Of a DNA stretch of 64,000 nt, positions 1 to 9,862 are shown piece after piece. How positions within the stretch are numbered: position 1 is the stretch's first letter; the number at the start of each line of letters is the position of its first letter. Source of the DNA: Azospirillum agricola (GTDB taxonomy: Bacteria > Pseudomonadota > Alphaproteobacteria > Azospirillales > Azospirillaceae); the NCBI RefSeq assembly GCF_017876095.1, contig NZ_JAGINM010000012.1, positions 62,001 to 126,000 of the forward strand. Reading direction: 5' to 3'. The notes beneath the pieces were generated by a model. The model was given only the letters and a program-made list of their open reading frames with translations, did no database searches and had not been told where the DNA came from. The position numbers were made by a program, and so were the translations under genes.

Positions 1-111
1 GACGGCTGCCTGCGCCTGCCGACGTCAGTGCTGAAGACCGACAAGCCGGTGGTCCGCGCCCTGGTCGCGCTGATCGCCCATCTCCAGGCGTCACGGCGGT
101 TGGCGGCGTAG
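1..111 (+). CDS. C-terminal end of an unidentified protein (partial)
   Basis: An open frame enters from the left edge and ends at a TAG after 36 codons. The visible tail is rich in Val, Ala, Leu and Arg and reads like the last amphipathic helix of a cytoplasmic protein. Too little is present to name a family. The next 126 bases hold no convincing gene. Confidence 0.5.
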   Translation, partial: DGCLRLPTSVLKTDKPVVRALVALIAHLQASRRLAA

Positions 112-237
112 CGGTTGCGGGCTTGGCATGCACCGCCCCGCTGGCGTGGGTGCATGCGGTGCTGCCGCGCATGGTCCGATCCGCCCCCGAGACAGCCTGG
201 CGGGCGCCGTGCTCTGCCCGTCCGCCGTGATGGCCTG

Positions 238-665
238 TCAGGCCGTCGTCGCGAAGAAGCGGTTCTCCGGGCGCCGCAGCCCGAGATGGTCGCGCAGCGT
301 CGTCCCTTCATACTCGGTCCGGAAAAGGCCGCGGCGCTGGAGTTCCGGAACCACCCGGTCCACGAAGGCGTCGAGGCCTGCCGGCAGAAAGGGGAACATG
401 ATGTTGAAGCCGTCCGACCCTTCGGTCAGAAGCCATTCCTCCATCGCGTCGGCGATGGTCGCCGGGGTGCCGACAAAGGACAGCCCGCCATAGCCGCCGA
501 GCCGTTGCGCCAGCTGGCGGACGCTCAGCCCCTCGCGGTGGGCGAGGTCGATGGCGCGCTGGCGGCCGCTCTTGCCGGCGTTGGTCTCGGGAATGTCCGG
601 CAGCGGCCCGTCGGGGTCGAAGCCCGACACGTCGTGGCCGAGCGCGATCGACAGGGACGCGATGG
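238..665 (-). pseudogene. C-terminal remnant of an LLM-class flavin-dependent monooxygenase (NtaA/SnaA/DszA type)
   Basis: About 140 residues match the last third of the NtaA/SnaA/DszA family of FMNH2-dependent monooxygenases, which normally run to about 440-460 residues. Recognisable family segments are ALGHDVSGFDPDGPLPDIPETN, then VRQLAQRLGGYG, then the terminal VVPELQRRGLFRTEYEG. The reading frame stays open upstream to an ATG at 876, but the roughly 73 residues before the homology are arginine-rich and look like an out-of-frame translation, so the catalytic barrel is missing. This points to a deletion or recombination scar. Such enzymes often act on sulfonates, sulfones or chelators, which fits the importer that follows. 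A short functional protein cannot be excluded but is unlikely. Confidence 0.7.
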
Positions 666-713
666 CGCTGGCAGCGCAGATACTCCCGGAGCGGCCTCGC
701 GGTCGCCGCGTTC

Positions 714-848
714 CTACAGCTTGTAGGGCGAACGCCAGACGTCGTTGGTGTCGTCGAGCCGGTTCGCCTCTTCCGTCTCCAGCGTCCGCACCGGCCGCGC
801 GGTGGCGGCGGCCAGTTCGCGCACGGCGAAGCGGGCGAGTCGTTCCCG
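714..848 (-). pseudogene. Short gene fragment of unknown origin, start missing
   Basis: On the minus strand a 45-codon open stretch between a TGA and a TAG encodes a protein-like tail ending in NDVWRSPYKL. It has no start codon and overlaps, in another frame, the spurious upstream part of the monooxygenase remnant. Its composition (acidic, with Asn, Asp, Trp) is unlike a random shadow of GC-rich DNA, so it is probably the end of a second broken gene. The family was not recognised. Confidence 0.35.
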
Positions 849-1051
849 TCAGAACCTCAACTCGCTGGTAAGCCATGACGTTTGCCGCTCGTTTGCAGAC
901 GCGTGATGACGCGATCCAGACAAACTTCAGTCACCAGCGCCAAGCCGGTAACGCGGCTCACACCGTAGGGACACTATGTTCCGGCCATCCAACCGGTCCC
1001 TTCATCACGCATCATGCCGCGCCATGGGTAATCGTTGCTGGGAATCCATAA

Positions 1052-1095
1052 GCGGAAATCCGCCGATGGATGGACGGTGATCAGCGGAGATCCGC
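1052..1095 (+). promoter_or_regulatory. Two tandem palindromic operators, likely enhancer sites for a DctD-type activator
   Basis: GCGGAAATCCGC (1052-1063) and GCGGAGATCCGC (1084-1095) are near-identical dyads 32 bp apart, about three helical turns. The repeat extends outward as AGCGGA-N-ATCCGCCGATGG. They lie about 119 and 87 bp upstream of the -12 element of the sigma-54 promoter at 1163, the usual place for enhancer sites. Tandem DctD-binding sites of similar form are known upstream of rhizobial dctA; that resemblance is from memory and unverified. The rest of the 877-1234 interval holds no gene. Confidence 0.65.
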
Positions 1096-1162
1096 CGATG
1101 GCATCTCCGTGTGGGGCCCACAGAAACAAGGCGCTTCAATGGTTTGTCCGTCGAACTGACGA

Positions 1163-1178
1163 TGGCATGCCCCTTGCT
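1163..1178 (+). promoter_or_regulatory. Sigma-54 (RpoN) -24/-12 promoter
   Basis: TGGCATGCCCCTTGCT matches the sigma-54 consensus TGGCACG-N4-TTGCW at every defined position but one, with the required GG-N10-GC spacing (GG at 1164-1165, GC at 1176-1177). Transcription would start near 1188, about 47 bases before the first gene of the importer operon. The tandem palindromes upstream support activator-dependent use. Confidence 0.7.
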
Positions 1179-1234
1179 CTCTTCCTGGTCAACCGTGGCG
1201 AAGGGCCGCGGATCACGACCCTGGGGAGAGAACG

Positions 1235-2239
1235 ATGCTTCGCAAGAGCCTGCTTGCCGCCGCCATCGCAGCCGTCACGCTCGCCGCGCACGGCGCTTCG
1301 GCCGCCGATCTGGTGCGGCTCGGCAATTTGAAATTCGCCCATTACGGGGCCGTCTCCTACATGAAGGAGATCGCCGGCAAGTACGACCTGAAGATCGAAG
1401 AACGGGTGTTCCCCAAGGGTATCGACATCCTGCCCGCCATCGTCGCCGGCGAGATCGACGTGGCCGCCAGCGCGGTGGACGCCGCCATCGCCGGTCGCGC
1501 ATCGGGCGTGCCCATCTACGCGGTGGCCGGCTTCGCCAAGGGCGGGGCGCGCATCGTCGCCAAGCCGGGTGCCGGGATCAAATCCATCGCCGACCTGAAG
1601 GGCAAGAAGGTCGCCACCCCGCGCGGCGGCGCGCAGGAACTGATTTTGCTGGCCGAACTGGCCAAGCACGGGCTGAGCTGGTCCGACCGCTCGGGCAAGG
1701 ACGTGCAGATCGTCTACATGGCCTACGCCGACATGAATCAGGCCCTGCTCTCCGGCAACATCGACGCCATGTCGCAGTCGGAGCCGCAATCGAGCCAGGC
1801 GATCAACAAGGGCTTCGGCGTCGAGGTCATCAAGCCCTACGACACCGAGCTCGGCGAGCCGGTCCGATCGCTGGTCGTGACCGAGGAGTTCCACAACAAG
1901 AAGCCCGAGGTGGCCGAGCGCCTGATCCGCTGCTTCGTCGAGGCGACGGCGACCTTCATCGCCAACCCGGAGTTGGCTGAGAAGTACGTGCGCGAGCAGA
2001 TGTTCAAGGGGCAGATCACCAGCCAGGACTTCAAGGACGCGATCGGCAATTCCCCCTACAGCTACGACCTCTCGGTCGCCCATGTGCAGGTTACGACCGA
2101 CCTGATGCAGAAGTTCGGCGTCGGCCGGATGGACAACCCGCCCAAGGCGACGGAGTGGGTGAAGCTGGATCTGCTGGAGAGGGCCAAGGCCGCCGCCAAG
2201 CCCGATGGCGGCAAGACCGCCGACACCAAGACCAACTGA
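1235..2239 (+). CDS. ABC transporter substrate-binding protein (NrtA/SsuA/TauA type)
   Basis: Periplasmic solute-binding protein, 334 aa, that would deliver its ligand to the permease and ATPase encoded directly downstream. A signal peptide covers about residues 1-24 (MLRKSLLAAAIAAVTLA, cleavage after GASA). The mature part has the two-lobed pattern of the nitrate/taurine/sulfonate-binding family: an early segment ending in VAGEIDVAASAVDAAIAG, then the SIADLKGKKVATPRGG hinge region and the SGNIDAMSQSEPQS segment. The last 15 residues are a Lys/Asp/Thr-rich tail. A GGGAGAG ribosome site sits a few bases before the ATG. The ligand cannot be read from sequence; sulfonates, nitrate, pyrimidine precursors and aromatic acids are all known for this superfamily. 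The adjacent dctBD pair hints at an organic acid, the monooxygenase remnant at a sulfonate. Confidence 0.85.
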   Translation: MLRKSLLAAAIAAVTLAAHGASAADLVRLGNLKFAHYGAVSYMKEIAGKYDLKIEERVFPKGIDILPAIVAGEIDVAASAVDAAIAGRASGVPIYAVAGFAKGGARIVAKPGAGIKSIADLKGKKVATPRGGAQELILLAELAKHGLSWSDRSGKDVQIVYMAYADMNQALLSGNIDAMSQSEPQSSQAINKGFGVEVIKPYDTELGEPVRSLVVTEEFHNKKPEVAERLIRCFVEATATFIANPELAEKYVREQMFKGQITSQDFKDAIGNSPYSYDLSVAHVQVTTDLMQKFGVGRMDNPPKATEWVKLDLLERAKAAAKPDGGKTADTKTN

Positions 2240-2268
2240 GGCCCGTCCGGTGCCGGAAAGGATCGCAC

Positions 2269-3102
2269 ATGTCCCGAGCCAAGTCCCCCTTCTCGCCCGC
2301 CGCCGTGCTGCGCGGCGCGCTCGTGCCCATGCTGGTCGTCGCCCTGTGGCAGGGGCTGTCCATGTCCGGGCTGATCAACCCGGTCGTTCTGCCCTCGCCG
2401 GTGGCGGTGGTGGAGCGCTGGTGGGCCTATCTGTTGCCTCCCGATCCCTATGATCCGGCGCAGGGAAGCTGGTTCCTATGGGCGCTGTCGGGCGAGATGC
2501 TGTTCGACGCCTGGTCCAGCCTGTACCGCGTGGTGCTGGGCTTCGCCGTCGGCGCGGGGCTGGCCCTGCCGCTGGGGCTGGCGATGGGCGGCAAGCCGCG
2601 CATCTACGCGCTGATGGATCCGCTGTTGCAGATTTTGCGGCCGATCCCGCCCATCGCCTACATCCCGCTGGCGATCCTGTGGTTCGGGCTGGGCAACGCG
2701 CCGGCCGTGTTCCTGATCGCCATCGGCGCCTTCTTCCCGGTCCTGATGAACACCATCGCCGGGGTGCGGCATGTGGACGGCATCTATCTGCGCGCCGCCC
2801 GCAACCTGGGGGTCGGCAGAACGACGATGTTCATCCGCGTCATCCTGCCGGCCGCGACCCCCTACATCCTGGCCGGCGCCCGCATCGGCATCGGCACCGC
2901 CTTCATCGTCGTGATCGTGTCGGAGATGATCGCGGTCAACTCCGGCCTCGGCTTCCGAATCCTGGAAGCGCGCGAGTTCATGTGGTCGGACAAGATCATC
3001 GCCGGGATGTTCACCATCGGCCTGCTGGGGCTGGCCATCGACATCGGCATGAACCGTCTCAACAACCATCTGCTGCGCTGGCATCGCGGGCTGGAAAACT
3101 GA
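2269..3102 (+). CDS. ABC transporter permease (SsuC/TauC/NrtB type)
   Basis: Inner-membrane permease of 277 aa. The ATG at 2269 is chosen because the longer open frame would overlap the end of the binding-protein gene and add Arg/Gln-rich sequence. Several hydrophobic helices are evident, the first near residues 12-35. The cytoplasmic EAA loop that contacts the ATPase reads LRAARNLGVGRTTMFIRVILP, followed by the family-typical ATPYILAGARIGIGTAFIVVI helix. Length and pattern are normal for the binding-protein-dependent transport inner-membrane family. It lies 29 bp after the binding protein and 19 bp before the ATPase gene, so the three form one operon behind the sigma-54 promoter. Confidence 0.85.
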   Translation: MSRAKSPFSPAAVLRGALVPMLVVALWQGLSMSGLINPVVLPSPVAVVERWWAYLLPPDPYDPAQGSWFLWALSGEMLFDAWSSLYRVVLGFAVGAGLALPLGLAMGGKPRIYALMDPLLQILRPIPPIAYIPLAILWFGLGNAPAVFLIAIGAFFPVLMNTIAGVRHVDGIYLRAARNLGVGRTTMFIRVILPAATPYILAGARIGIGTAFIVVIVSEMIAVNSGLGFRILEAREFMWSDKIIAGMFTIGLLGLAIDIGMNRLNNHLLRWHRGLEN

Positions 3103-3121
3103 TCCTAGGGAGGAACGAAGG

Positions 3122-3979
3122 ATGACGCCCATGCTGAAGACCATCGCCGACGGCCAGCCCGCCGCCTGGACCGGCGCCGGCACCGCTCCCGTCCAGATCA
3201 GCGTGCGCGGGGTGGAGAAGAGCTTCACCGCCGGCGCCCAGCCCATCGTGGCGCTGAAGGACATCGATCTCGACATCCGCAAGGGGGAGTTCGTCTGCCT
3301 GCTCGGTCCGTCGGGCTGCGGCAAGTCCACCCTGCTGAACGCCGTCGCCGGCTTCCAGCCGCCGACGCGCGGCACGGTCAATGTCGATGGCCGCCTCATC
3401 ACCGAGCCCGGCCCCGACCGGGGCATGGTGTTCCAGGAATACGCCCTGTTTCCCTGGATGACGGTGGCGCAGAACGTCGCCTTCGGCCTCGAGATCAAGA
3501 CGATGCCAAAGGCCGAGATCGCGGAGCGGGTCGAGTGGCTTCTGGGCAAGCTGCACCTTCAGGACTTCCGCAACCGCTATCCCAAGGATCTGTCGGGCGG
3601 CATGCGCCAGCGCGTCGCCATCGCCCGCGTGCTGGCGCTCGACAGCCCCATCCTGCTGATGGACGAGCCCTTCGGCGCGCTCGACGCGCTGACCCGCCGC
3701 ACCTTGCAGGACGAGTTGCTGCGCATCTGGGAGGAGGTCGGCAAGACGATCCTCTTCGTCACCCACTCCATCGAGGAGAGCATCTATCTGGCCGACCGCA
3801 TCATCGTGATGACCTACCGGCCGGGCACCATCAAACGTGACGTCCAGGTCGAGATGCCCCGCCCGCGCGATGCCTCGGCGCCGGAGTTCAACCGGTTGAA
3901 GCGCGAGCTGTCGCAGATGGTGATGGAGGAGCAGCAACGCTTCAGCCAGGACGAGATCCGCTCCGTCACGGCGGATTGA
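3122..3979 (+). CDS. ABC transporter ATP-binding protein (SsuB/TauB/NrtD type)
   Basis: ATPase subunit of the importer, 285 aa. Walker A GPSGCGKST is at residues 62-70, the Q-loop at VFQEYALFPW near 103-112, the signature LSGGM at 157-161, Walker B ILLMDEP at about 177-183, and the switch histidine in VTHSIEESIYLADRI. The roughly 25-residue N-terminal extension before the ABC fold is slightly longer than usual. A GGAGGAACG ribosome site precedes the ATG. The gene closes the operon and converges with dctD, whose stop lies 33 bp away; no strong terminator hairpin is visible between them. Confidence 0.9.
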   Translation: MTPMLKTIADGQPAAWTGAGTAPVQISVRGVEKSFTAGAQPIVALKDIDLDIRKGEFVCLLGPSGCGKSTLLNAVAGFQPPTRGTVNVDGRLITEPGPDRGMVFQEYALFPWMTVAQNVAFGLEIKTMPKAEIAERVEWLLGKLHLQDFRNRYPKDLSGGMRQRVAIARVLALDSPILLMDEPFGALDALTRRTLQDELLRIWEEVGKTILFVTHSIEESIYLADRIIVMTYRPGTIKRDVQVEMPRPRDASAPEFNRLKRELSQMVMEEQQRFSQDEIRSVTAD

Positions 3980-4012
3980 CCGCGCGAAGGCCGGACCGGA
4001 TGGCGCGCTCCC

Positions 4013-5386
<1,374 letters not shown>

Positions 5387-5388
5387 CT

Positions 5389-7215
5389 CTAGATCTCCTC
5401 GGCGTCGGGAAGCAGAAGGATGAAGCAGGCGCCACCGTCCGGGTTGTTCTCCGCCCGCAGCGTGCCGCCGAAATCGCGCACGATGCCGTAGGACAGCGAC
5501 AAGCCGAGGCCGAGGCCCTGGCCGACCTCCTTGGTGGTGAAGAAGGGGTCGAACAGCCGGGACCGGTGCGCCTCGGCGATGCCGGTGCCGCTGTCGCGGA
5601 TGCGGATCTCCCACCCTTCCGCGACCGGACGGGCGGCGAGGTCGAGGCGGCGGTCGGCAACACCGTCCATGGCGTCGGCGGCGTTGCGCAGCAGATTGAC
5701 GAAGACCTGCTCCAGCCGCACCGCGTCGCCGCGCACCCGTGCCCCGGCCGGGATCGCCTGGGTCACGTCGATCCCATCCTCGCGCAGACGGGATGCGAGC
5801 AGGGCCAGCGCGCGGTCCATGGCGCGGGCGACCGGCACCGCCTCGACCCGCGCCGGCCCCTTGCGGGCGAAATCCTTGAGGTGGCCGGACAGCACCGCCA
5901 TCCGCTCCGCCAGATCGCCGATCATGGCGAGGTTGTCGCGCACCAGCCCGGTCTCTCCCCGTTCGGCCAGCAGGCGGGTGGAGGCGACGAAGGTGCGGAT
6001 GGCGGCCAGCGGCTGGTTGATCTCATGGGCCAGCGCGGCCGACATCTGGCCGAGCGCCGCCAGCTTGCCGGCCTGGACCAACTCCTCCTGCGCCTCCCGC
6101 AGGACACGGTTGGCGGCGACCAGCTCGGCGGTCCGCTCCTCCACCCGGCGCTCCAGAGTGACGCGTGCCTCGCGCTGAACGCGCAGGGTCTGGCGGCGCT
6201 GATGTCCCAGGGCCAGGAACGCGGCGGCCAGCAGCACGCCCATGGCGGCGAGGATCGCGGCTCCGGTCGCCCGTGCCCGCACCGGTTCAGGGTCGGACAG
6301 GAAGCGGATGGTCCAGCCGAATTCCGGCAAGGGCCGTTCCTGCATCAGGAACGACCGCCGGCGGACTGGCCGCGTGTCGGGGTCGCCCTCGGACGGATCG
6401 TCGGGCAAGCTGACGAGACGCGCGCCGCTCTCCACCTCCGGCCCGTCCTGCAAGCCGAGCGCCGCCAGTTCCGTCCGGTCGTATTGCCGCGTCCGCGCCA
6501 GTCCTTCCCGCACCGGGCCGGGCAACGGGCGCAGGGCGCGGTACTTCCAATCAGGATGGCTGGACAGAAAGACGATGCCGTGGCCGTCGGTGACCAGCAC
6601 CCGCTCGCCGCCGGCCGCCCAGTCGCGTTGCAACGGCTCCAGGTCGATCTTGACCACGGCGACGCCGATCAGTCGCCCGTCCAGCCGGATCGCCTGCGAC
6701 AGGAAATAGCCAGGCAAGCCGGTGGTGACGCCGATCCCGAAATAGCGGCCGGCGCCTTCCTCCACCGCCTGCCGGAAATAAGGCCGGAAATCGTAGGTCT
6801 GGCCGACGAAGCTTTGCGCTGGATCGGCCCAATTGCTGGCTGCCAGTGCGACCCCCTTGCCGTCCACCACATAGAGCGCCGCCGAGCCGGCCGACAGGTT
6901 CGCCTGTTCCAGCCGCCGGTTCACCGCGTCCCGCCGGGCGTCGGTCGGTGTCTCGAGCAGGCCGAGAACCTCATGGTCGCGGGCGACCAGGACGGGAAGA
7001 TAATCGTAGCGCCCGACGGCGTTGCGGATGCTGCTGGCGTAGAGCCCCAGGCGCTGGTCGCCGTTCTGCGCCAACTCGGCGCGCGCGCCGGTTTCCGCCC
7101 AGTGATAGGCCACCCAGCCGGTAAGCGCGGTGGCCGCCGCAAGCGTCAGGGCGATGAGCGCGATCCGGTGCCGCCTTGCGCCGCGTGGGTCAGGGGAGGT
7201 GGAGACGAAGGCCAT
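5389..7215 (-). CDS. dctB: C4-dicarboxylate-type sensor histidine kinase DctB
   Basis: Membrane sensor kinase of 608 aa. A first transmembrane helix lies at about residues 18-36, then a periplasmic double-PAS (dCache-like) sensor region of about 270 residues. Within it, SAALYVVDGKGVALAASNW and FGIGVTTGLPGYFLSQAI are typical of DctB. A second helix is at about 317-337. A coiled-coil linker then leads to the H-box ALAHEINQPLAAIRTF with phospho-accepting His397. The ATPase domain has an N-box NLLRNAADAM and a G-box GLGLGLSLSYGIV. It should phosphorylate the DctD encoded 2 bp downstream. The known ligands of the family are succinate, fumarate and malate; whether this protein keeps that specificity is not shown by the sequence. 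Confidence 0.88.
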   Translation of the reverse strand: MAFVSTSPDPRGARRHRIALIALTLAAATALTGWVAYHWAETGARAELAQNGDQRLGLYASSIRNAVGRYDYLPVLVARDHEVLGLLETPTDARRDAVNRRLEQANLSAGSAALYVVDGKGVALAASNWADPAQSFVGQTYDFRPYFRQAVEEGAGRYFGIGVTTGLPGYFLSQAIRLDGRLIGVAVVKIDLEPLQRDWAAGGERVLVTDGHGIVFLSSHPDWKYRALRPLPGPVREGLARTRQYDRTELAALGLQDGPEVESGARLVSLPDDPSEGDPDTRPVRRRSFLMQERPLPEFGWTIRFLSDPEPVRARATGAAILAAMGVLLAAAFLALGHQRRQTLRVQREARVTLERRVEERTAELVAANRVLREAQEELVQAGKLAALGQMSAALAHEINQPLAAIRTFVASTRLLAERGETGLVRDNLAMIGDLAERMAVLSGHLKDFARKGPARVEAVPVARAMDRALALLASRLREDGIDVTQAIPAGARVRGDAVRLEQVFVNLLRNAADAMDGVADRRLDLAARPVAEGWEIRIRDSGTGIAEAHRSRLFDPFFTTKEVGQGLGLGLSLSYGIVRDFGGTLRAENNPDGGACFILLLPDAEEI

Positions 7216-7369
7216 CCCATGTCTATGCGGGCGACGTCCCGGACTGTCCAGCGCCGTGCTGCGGCCATCCCCGGTTTTCCGGCGGGCGGAGCCGCTCAGG
7301 GGGCCCGGGATGTGGCGCCGCGCCCGAGCGGACGAGCGCCTGGAGGGGGTGGCCGAGCACGGTCATCGA

Positions 7370-7408
7370 GATACGCGTCCATCCGGGCGCACCGGATGGA
7401 CGCGTATC
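7370..7408. repeat. Perfect 17-bp inverted repeat (stem-loop) between a LysR gene and dctB
   Basis: Arms 7370-7386 and 7392-7408 are exact reverse complements around a 5-base loop (GCGCA). The arm reads GATACGCGTCCATCCGG. It lies 20 bp past the stop of the LysR gene and 155 bp upstream of dctB, both on the minus strand. It could act as a transcription terminator for the LysR gene, although no T-run follows, or as an operator. Confidence 0.6.
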
Positions 7409-7427
7409 AAACGCTCGAAGCACCAAG

Positions 7428-8351
7428 TCAGGGCGACCGCTCGATCCCTGGAATGCCCATGATCTCTTCGGCCAGGAATTCCACCAGCAGCCTGACGCGC
7501 GAGACGCCGGCCCGTTCCGGCACGATCAGCATGTTGAGCGGCACGGAGGGCGGAGCGAGGTTCGGCAGGATGGTTTCGAGACGGCCATCGGCAAGGAGGT
7601 CGTCCACCAGCCAGATGTGGGCCGGGCCGACGCCGCGGCCGGCGAGATAGGCTTCGCGCGCGGCAAGCCCATGATCGGTCCGCAGGCGCCCCCCGAAGGA
7701 CACGAGGTGGGTTTCGCCGTCCGGCCCCTCCAGCGTGAGCGCATCGCTGCCGGCGATGTTCGACATGCGGATGCCTTCGAGCCCCGCGAGCTCGTCCGGC
7801 TTCGTCGGCCTGGCATGCCGTGCCAGATAAGCGGGCGAGCCGACGAGGATGCGTCGGCTCGCCCCAAGCGTCCGCAGTTTCATCGAACTGTCGGCGAGCG
7901 GGCCGAGGCGGATGGCGATGTCCACGCCTTCACGCACGAGGTCGATGCGCTCGTCGGTCAGGCCGAGATCGATCGCGATTGCGGGGTGGCGGTCCTGAAA
8001 AGCGAAGATCAGCCGGCTGATGTGACGGACCCCAAGCGCGGCCGTGCAGGACACGCGCACCGTGCCGGCCGACGCTCCACTCCCCATGCGCGCTTCGTCG
8101 CCCGCCTGTTCGACGAGGCGCAGGATCCGCAGAGCCTTGGCGTAGTAGCGGTCGCCCTCGTCGGTGAGTGTGACGCGGCGCGTGGTTCGGCTGAACAGCG
8201 CGACTCCGAGCGCTTCTTCCAACTCGCGGATATGCCGCGTGACGCTCGACTGCCCGATGTTCATCTCGCGTGCAACGGCCGACAGGTTTCCGCGCTCGGC
8301 GACACGGACGAAGGTGCGCATGCGTTCGAGGGTAACGTTTGATTGATCCAT
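7428..8351 (-). CDS. LysR-family transcriptional regulator
   Basis: DNA-binding regulator of 307 aa, starting at the ATG at 8351 (MDQSNVTLERM); an upstream in-frame Met would add residues outside the family fold. The winged helix-turn-helix occupies about residues 6-65, with the recognition region LSAVAREMNIGQSSVTRHIRELEEALGVALFSRTTR. A LysR effector-binding domain follows, and the total length is typical. It is transcribed away from a flavodoxin-like oxidoreductase 97 bp off; LysR proteins usually control such a divergent neighbour. The inducer is unknown. The family subtype resembles regulators of quinone or electrophile detoxification genes, but this is inference from the neighbour only. 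Confidence 0.88.
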   Translation of the reverse strand: MDQSNVTLERMRTFVRVAERGNLSAVAREMNIGQSSVTRHIRELEEALGVALFSRTTRRVTLTDEGDRYYAKALRILRLVEQAGDEARMGSGASAGTVRVSCTAALGVRHISRLIFAFQDRHPAIAIDLGLTDERIDLVREGVDIAIRLGPLADSSMKLRTLGASRRILVGSPAYLARHARPTKPDELAGLEGIRMSNIAGSDALTLEGPDGETHLVSFGGRLRTDHGLAAREAYLAGRGVGPAHIWLVDDLLADGRLETILPNLAPPSVPLNMLIVPERAGVSRVRLLVEFLAEEIMGIPGIERSP

Positions 8352-8448
8352 CTTATGGCATTGTCCTATCCATTCCCAATCCATAGCGGATCAATGGTCG
8401 TGCGCCTAGCTTGCGGAACATCCCCTCCCAAGCGAACAGGTGCTCATC

Positions 8449-9264
8449 ATGAATGTGTTGATGGTCTTCGCCCATCCCGAACCCCGTTCCCTCAACGCCG
8501 CCCTGCGCGACGTCGCGATCAGGGAATTGGAGACTCGGGGCCACGCGGTGCGGGTTTCGGACCTCTACGCCATGAACTGGAAAACCGCGGTGGATCGCGC
8601 CGACTTTCTCAACCTCGACGCCGACGGGCGTCTGAAGGTGGCGACCGCATCCAGCGAAGCCTTCATGGCCGGCGCGCTGACCGAGGACGTCAAGGTCGAG
8701 CAGGAAAAGCTGCTCTGGGCCGACACGCTGATCCTTCAGTTTCCGCTCTGGTGGTTCACCATGCCGGCGATCCTCAAGGGGTGGATCGACCGCGTTTACG
8801 CCTATGGCTTCGCCTATGGCGTCGGCGAGCACAGCGACCGGCGCTGGGGCGACCGCTACGGGGAGGGGCGCCTCGCCGGCAAGCGCGCGATGCTGATCGT
8901 GACGACAGGCGGCTGGGCCGAGCACTATTCGCCGCGCGGCATCAACGGCCCGATCGACGATCTGCTGTTCCCCATCAACCACGGCATCCTGCACTATCCG
9001 GGATACGACGTGCTGCCGCCTTTCGTCACCTACCGGGTGGATCGTCTCGACGAAGCCGGGTTCGCGCAGACGGCGGAACGCTTGCGCGAGCGGATGCGCA
9101 CGCTCGACACCACGCCGCCGATTCCCTTCCGCCGCCAGAACGGTGGAGAATATCTGATTCCGAGTCTTCAGCTTCGCCCCGATCTGGGGAGTGCCGAAGC
9201 GACCGGCTTCTCGCTGCATCGGGATGAACGGAGTCCTTCGGAAAGCGGCTCCGGGAACGGGTGA
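8449..9264 (+). CDS. NAD(P)H-dependent flavodoxin-fold oxidoreductase (NQO1/KefF/MdaB type)
   Basis: Soluble flavoprotein of 271 aa related to NAD(P)H quinone reductases. The N-terminus MNVLMVFAHPEPRSLNAAL is the family's phosphate-binding loop. QFPLWWFTMPAILKGWIDRVYAYGFAYG supplies the flavin-stacking aromatic residues, and TTGGWAEHYSPRG matches the second flavin-binding loop. It would transfer two electrons from NAD(P)H through FMN or FAD to quinones or other electrophiles. The ATG at 8449 is chosen; a GTG at 8440 would add three residues. The last 45 residues (after PPIPFRRQNGGEY) run beyond the usual fold and are Ser/Glu/Gly-rich. The gene is divergent from the LysR regulator. Confidence 0.85.
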   Translation: MNVLMVFAHPEPRSLNAALRDVAIRELETRGHAVRVSDLYAMNWKTAVDRADFLNLDADGRLKVATASSEAFMAGALTEDVKVEQEKLLWADTLILQFPLWWFTMPAILKGWIDRVYAYGFAYGVGEHSDRRWGDRYGEGRLAGKRAMLIVTTGGWAEHYSPRGINGPIDDLLFPINHGILHYPGYDVLPPFVTYRVDRLDEAGFAQTAERLRERMRTLDTTPPIPFRRQNGGEYLIPSLQLRPDLGSAEATGFSLHRDERSPSESGSGNG

Positions 9265-9862
9265 TGCGGACGTGACCTGCGCCAGCGTTCGGAGGTTCCG
9301 CGAAATGCCGTGCCGCGTCCGAGCGCTTGATGCGGAAGGGGCCGGAGGGTGTGGGCCGTGCAGCGCGCAACGGCGAGCCTGTCGCGCGGAGCGGCAACCT
9401 CCGGACCTGGATCGTCCGTCGACGCGCCGCCGGAGCGTGCCGCTTGCGTCGGGTTGGCGGCGCGGGGGGATTCGGTGGCGCGCGCAATCCGTCGCGCCCC
9501 CAGCAGAACCCGGTGTCGCTGAACGGGGTTTGAAACCGCGCATCGGCCGGATGCGGCCTCGGCTTCCCGCGTCCGCACTTTCGGTGGAAGACTCCCGCCA
9601 AGAGCCCTTCCCTGGCTGCTCGACAACTGACCGTACGCTTTCCCACACCGGAACCGATAAAGCAGTGCCAGCATCAATCCGATATGTTGGCTGAATGATT
9701 TTCATATTACCAATTGATTATGCAGACATATTATCTTTTAAAGATGCGTTGCCGGTCACGCGCTTGATTGTGCTTTGGGTGCGTTGTAAGAATTTGTACT
9801 GCGTCCGATTGGTGGTTCAGCATCCGGCGCCCGCTCTTTCACATCCCGGCCGACCGTTCGTG
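9265..9862. other. Intergenic interval with an AT-rich right half; no gene seen
   Basis: About 600 bp separate the oxidoreductase from the sensor kinase. The left two-thirds are GC-rich and open frames there look like chance. From about 9690 the DNA becomes AT-rich, and a short palindrome ATCTTT-T-AAAGAT lies at 9733-9745, a possible operator. The promoter of the downstream signalling operon is probably here. Confidence 0.5.
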
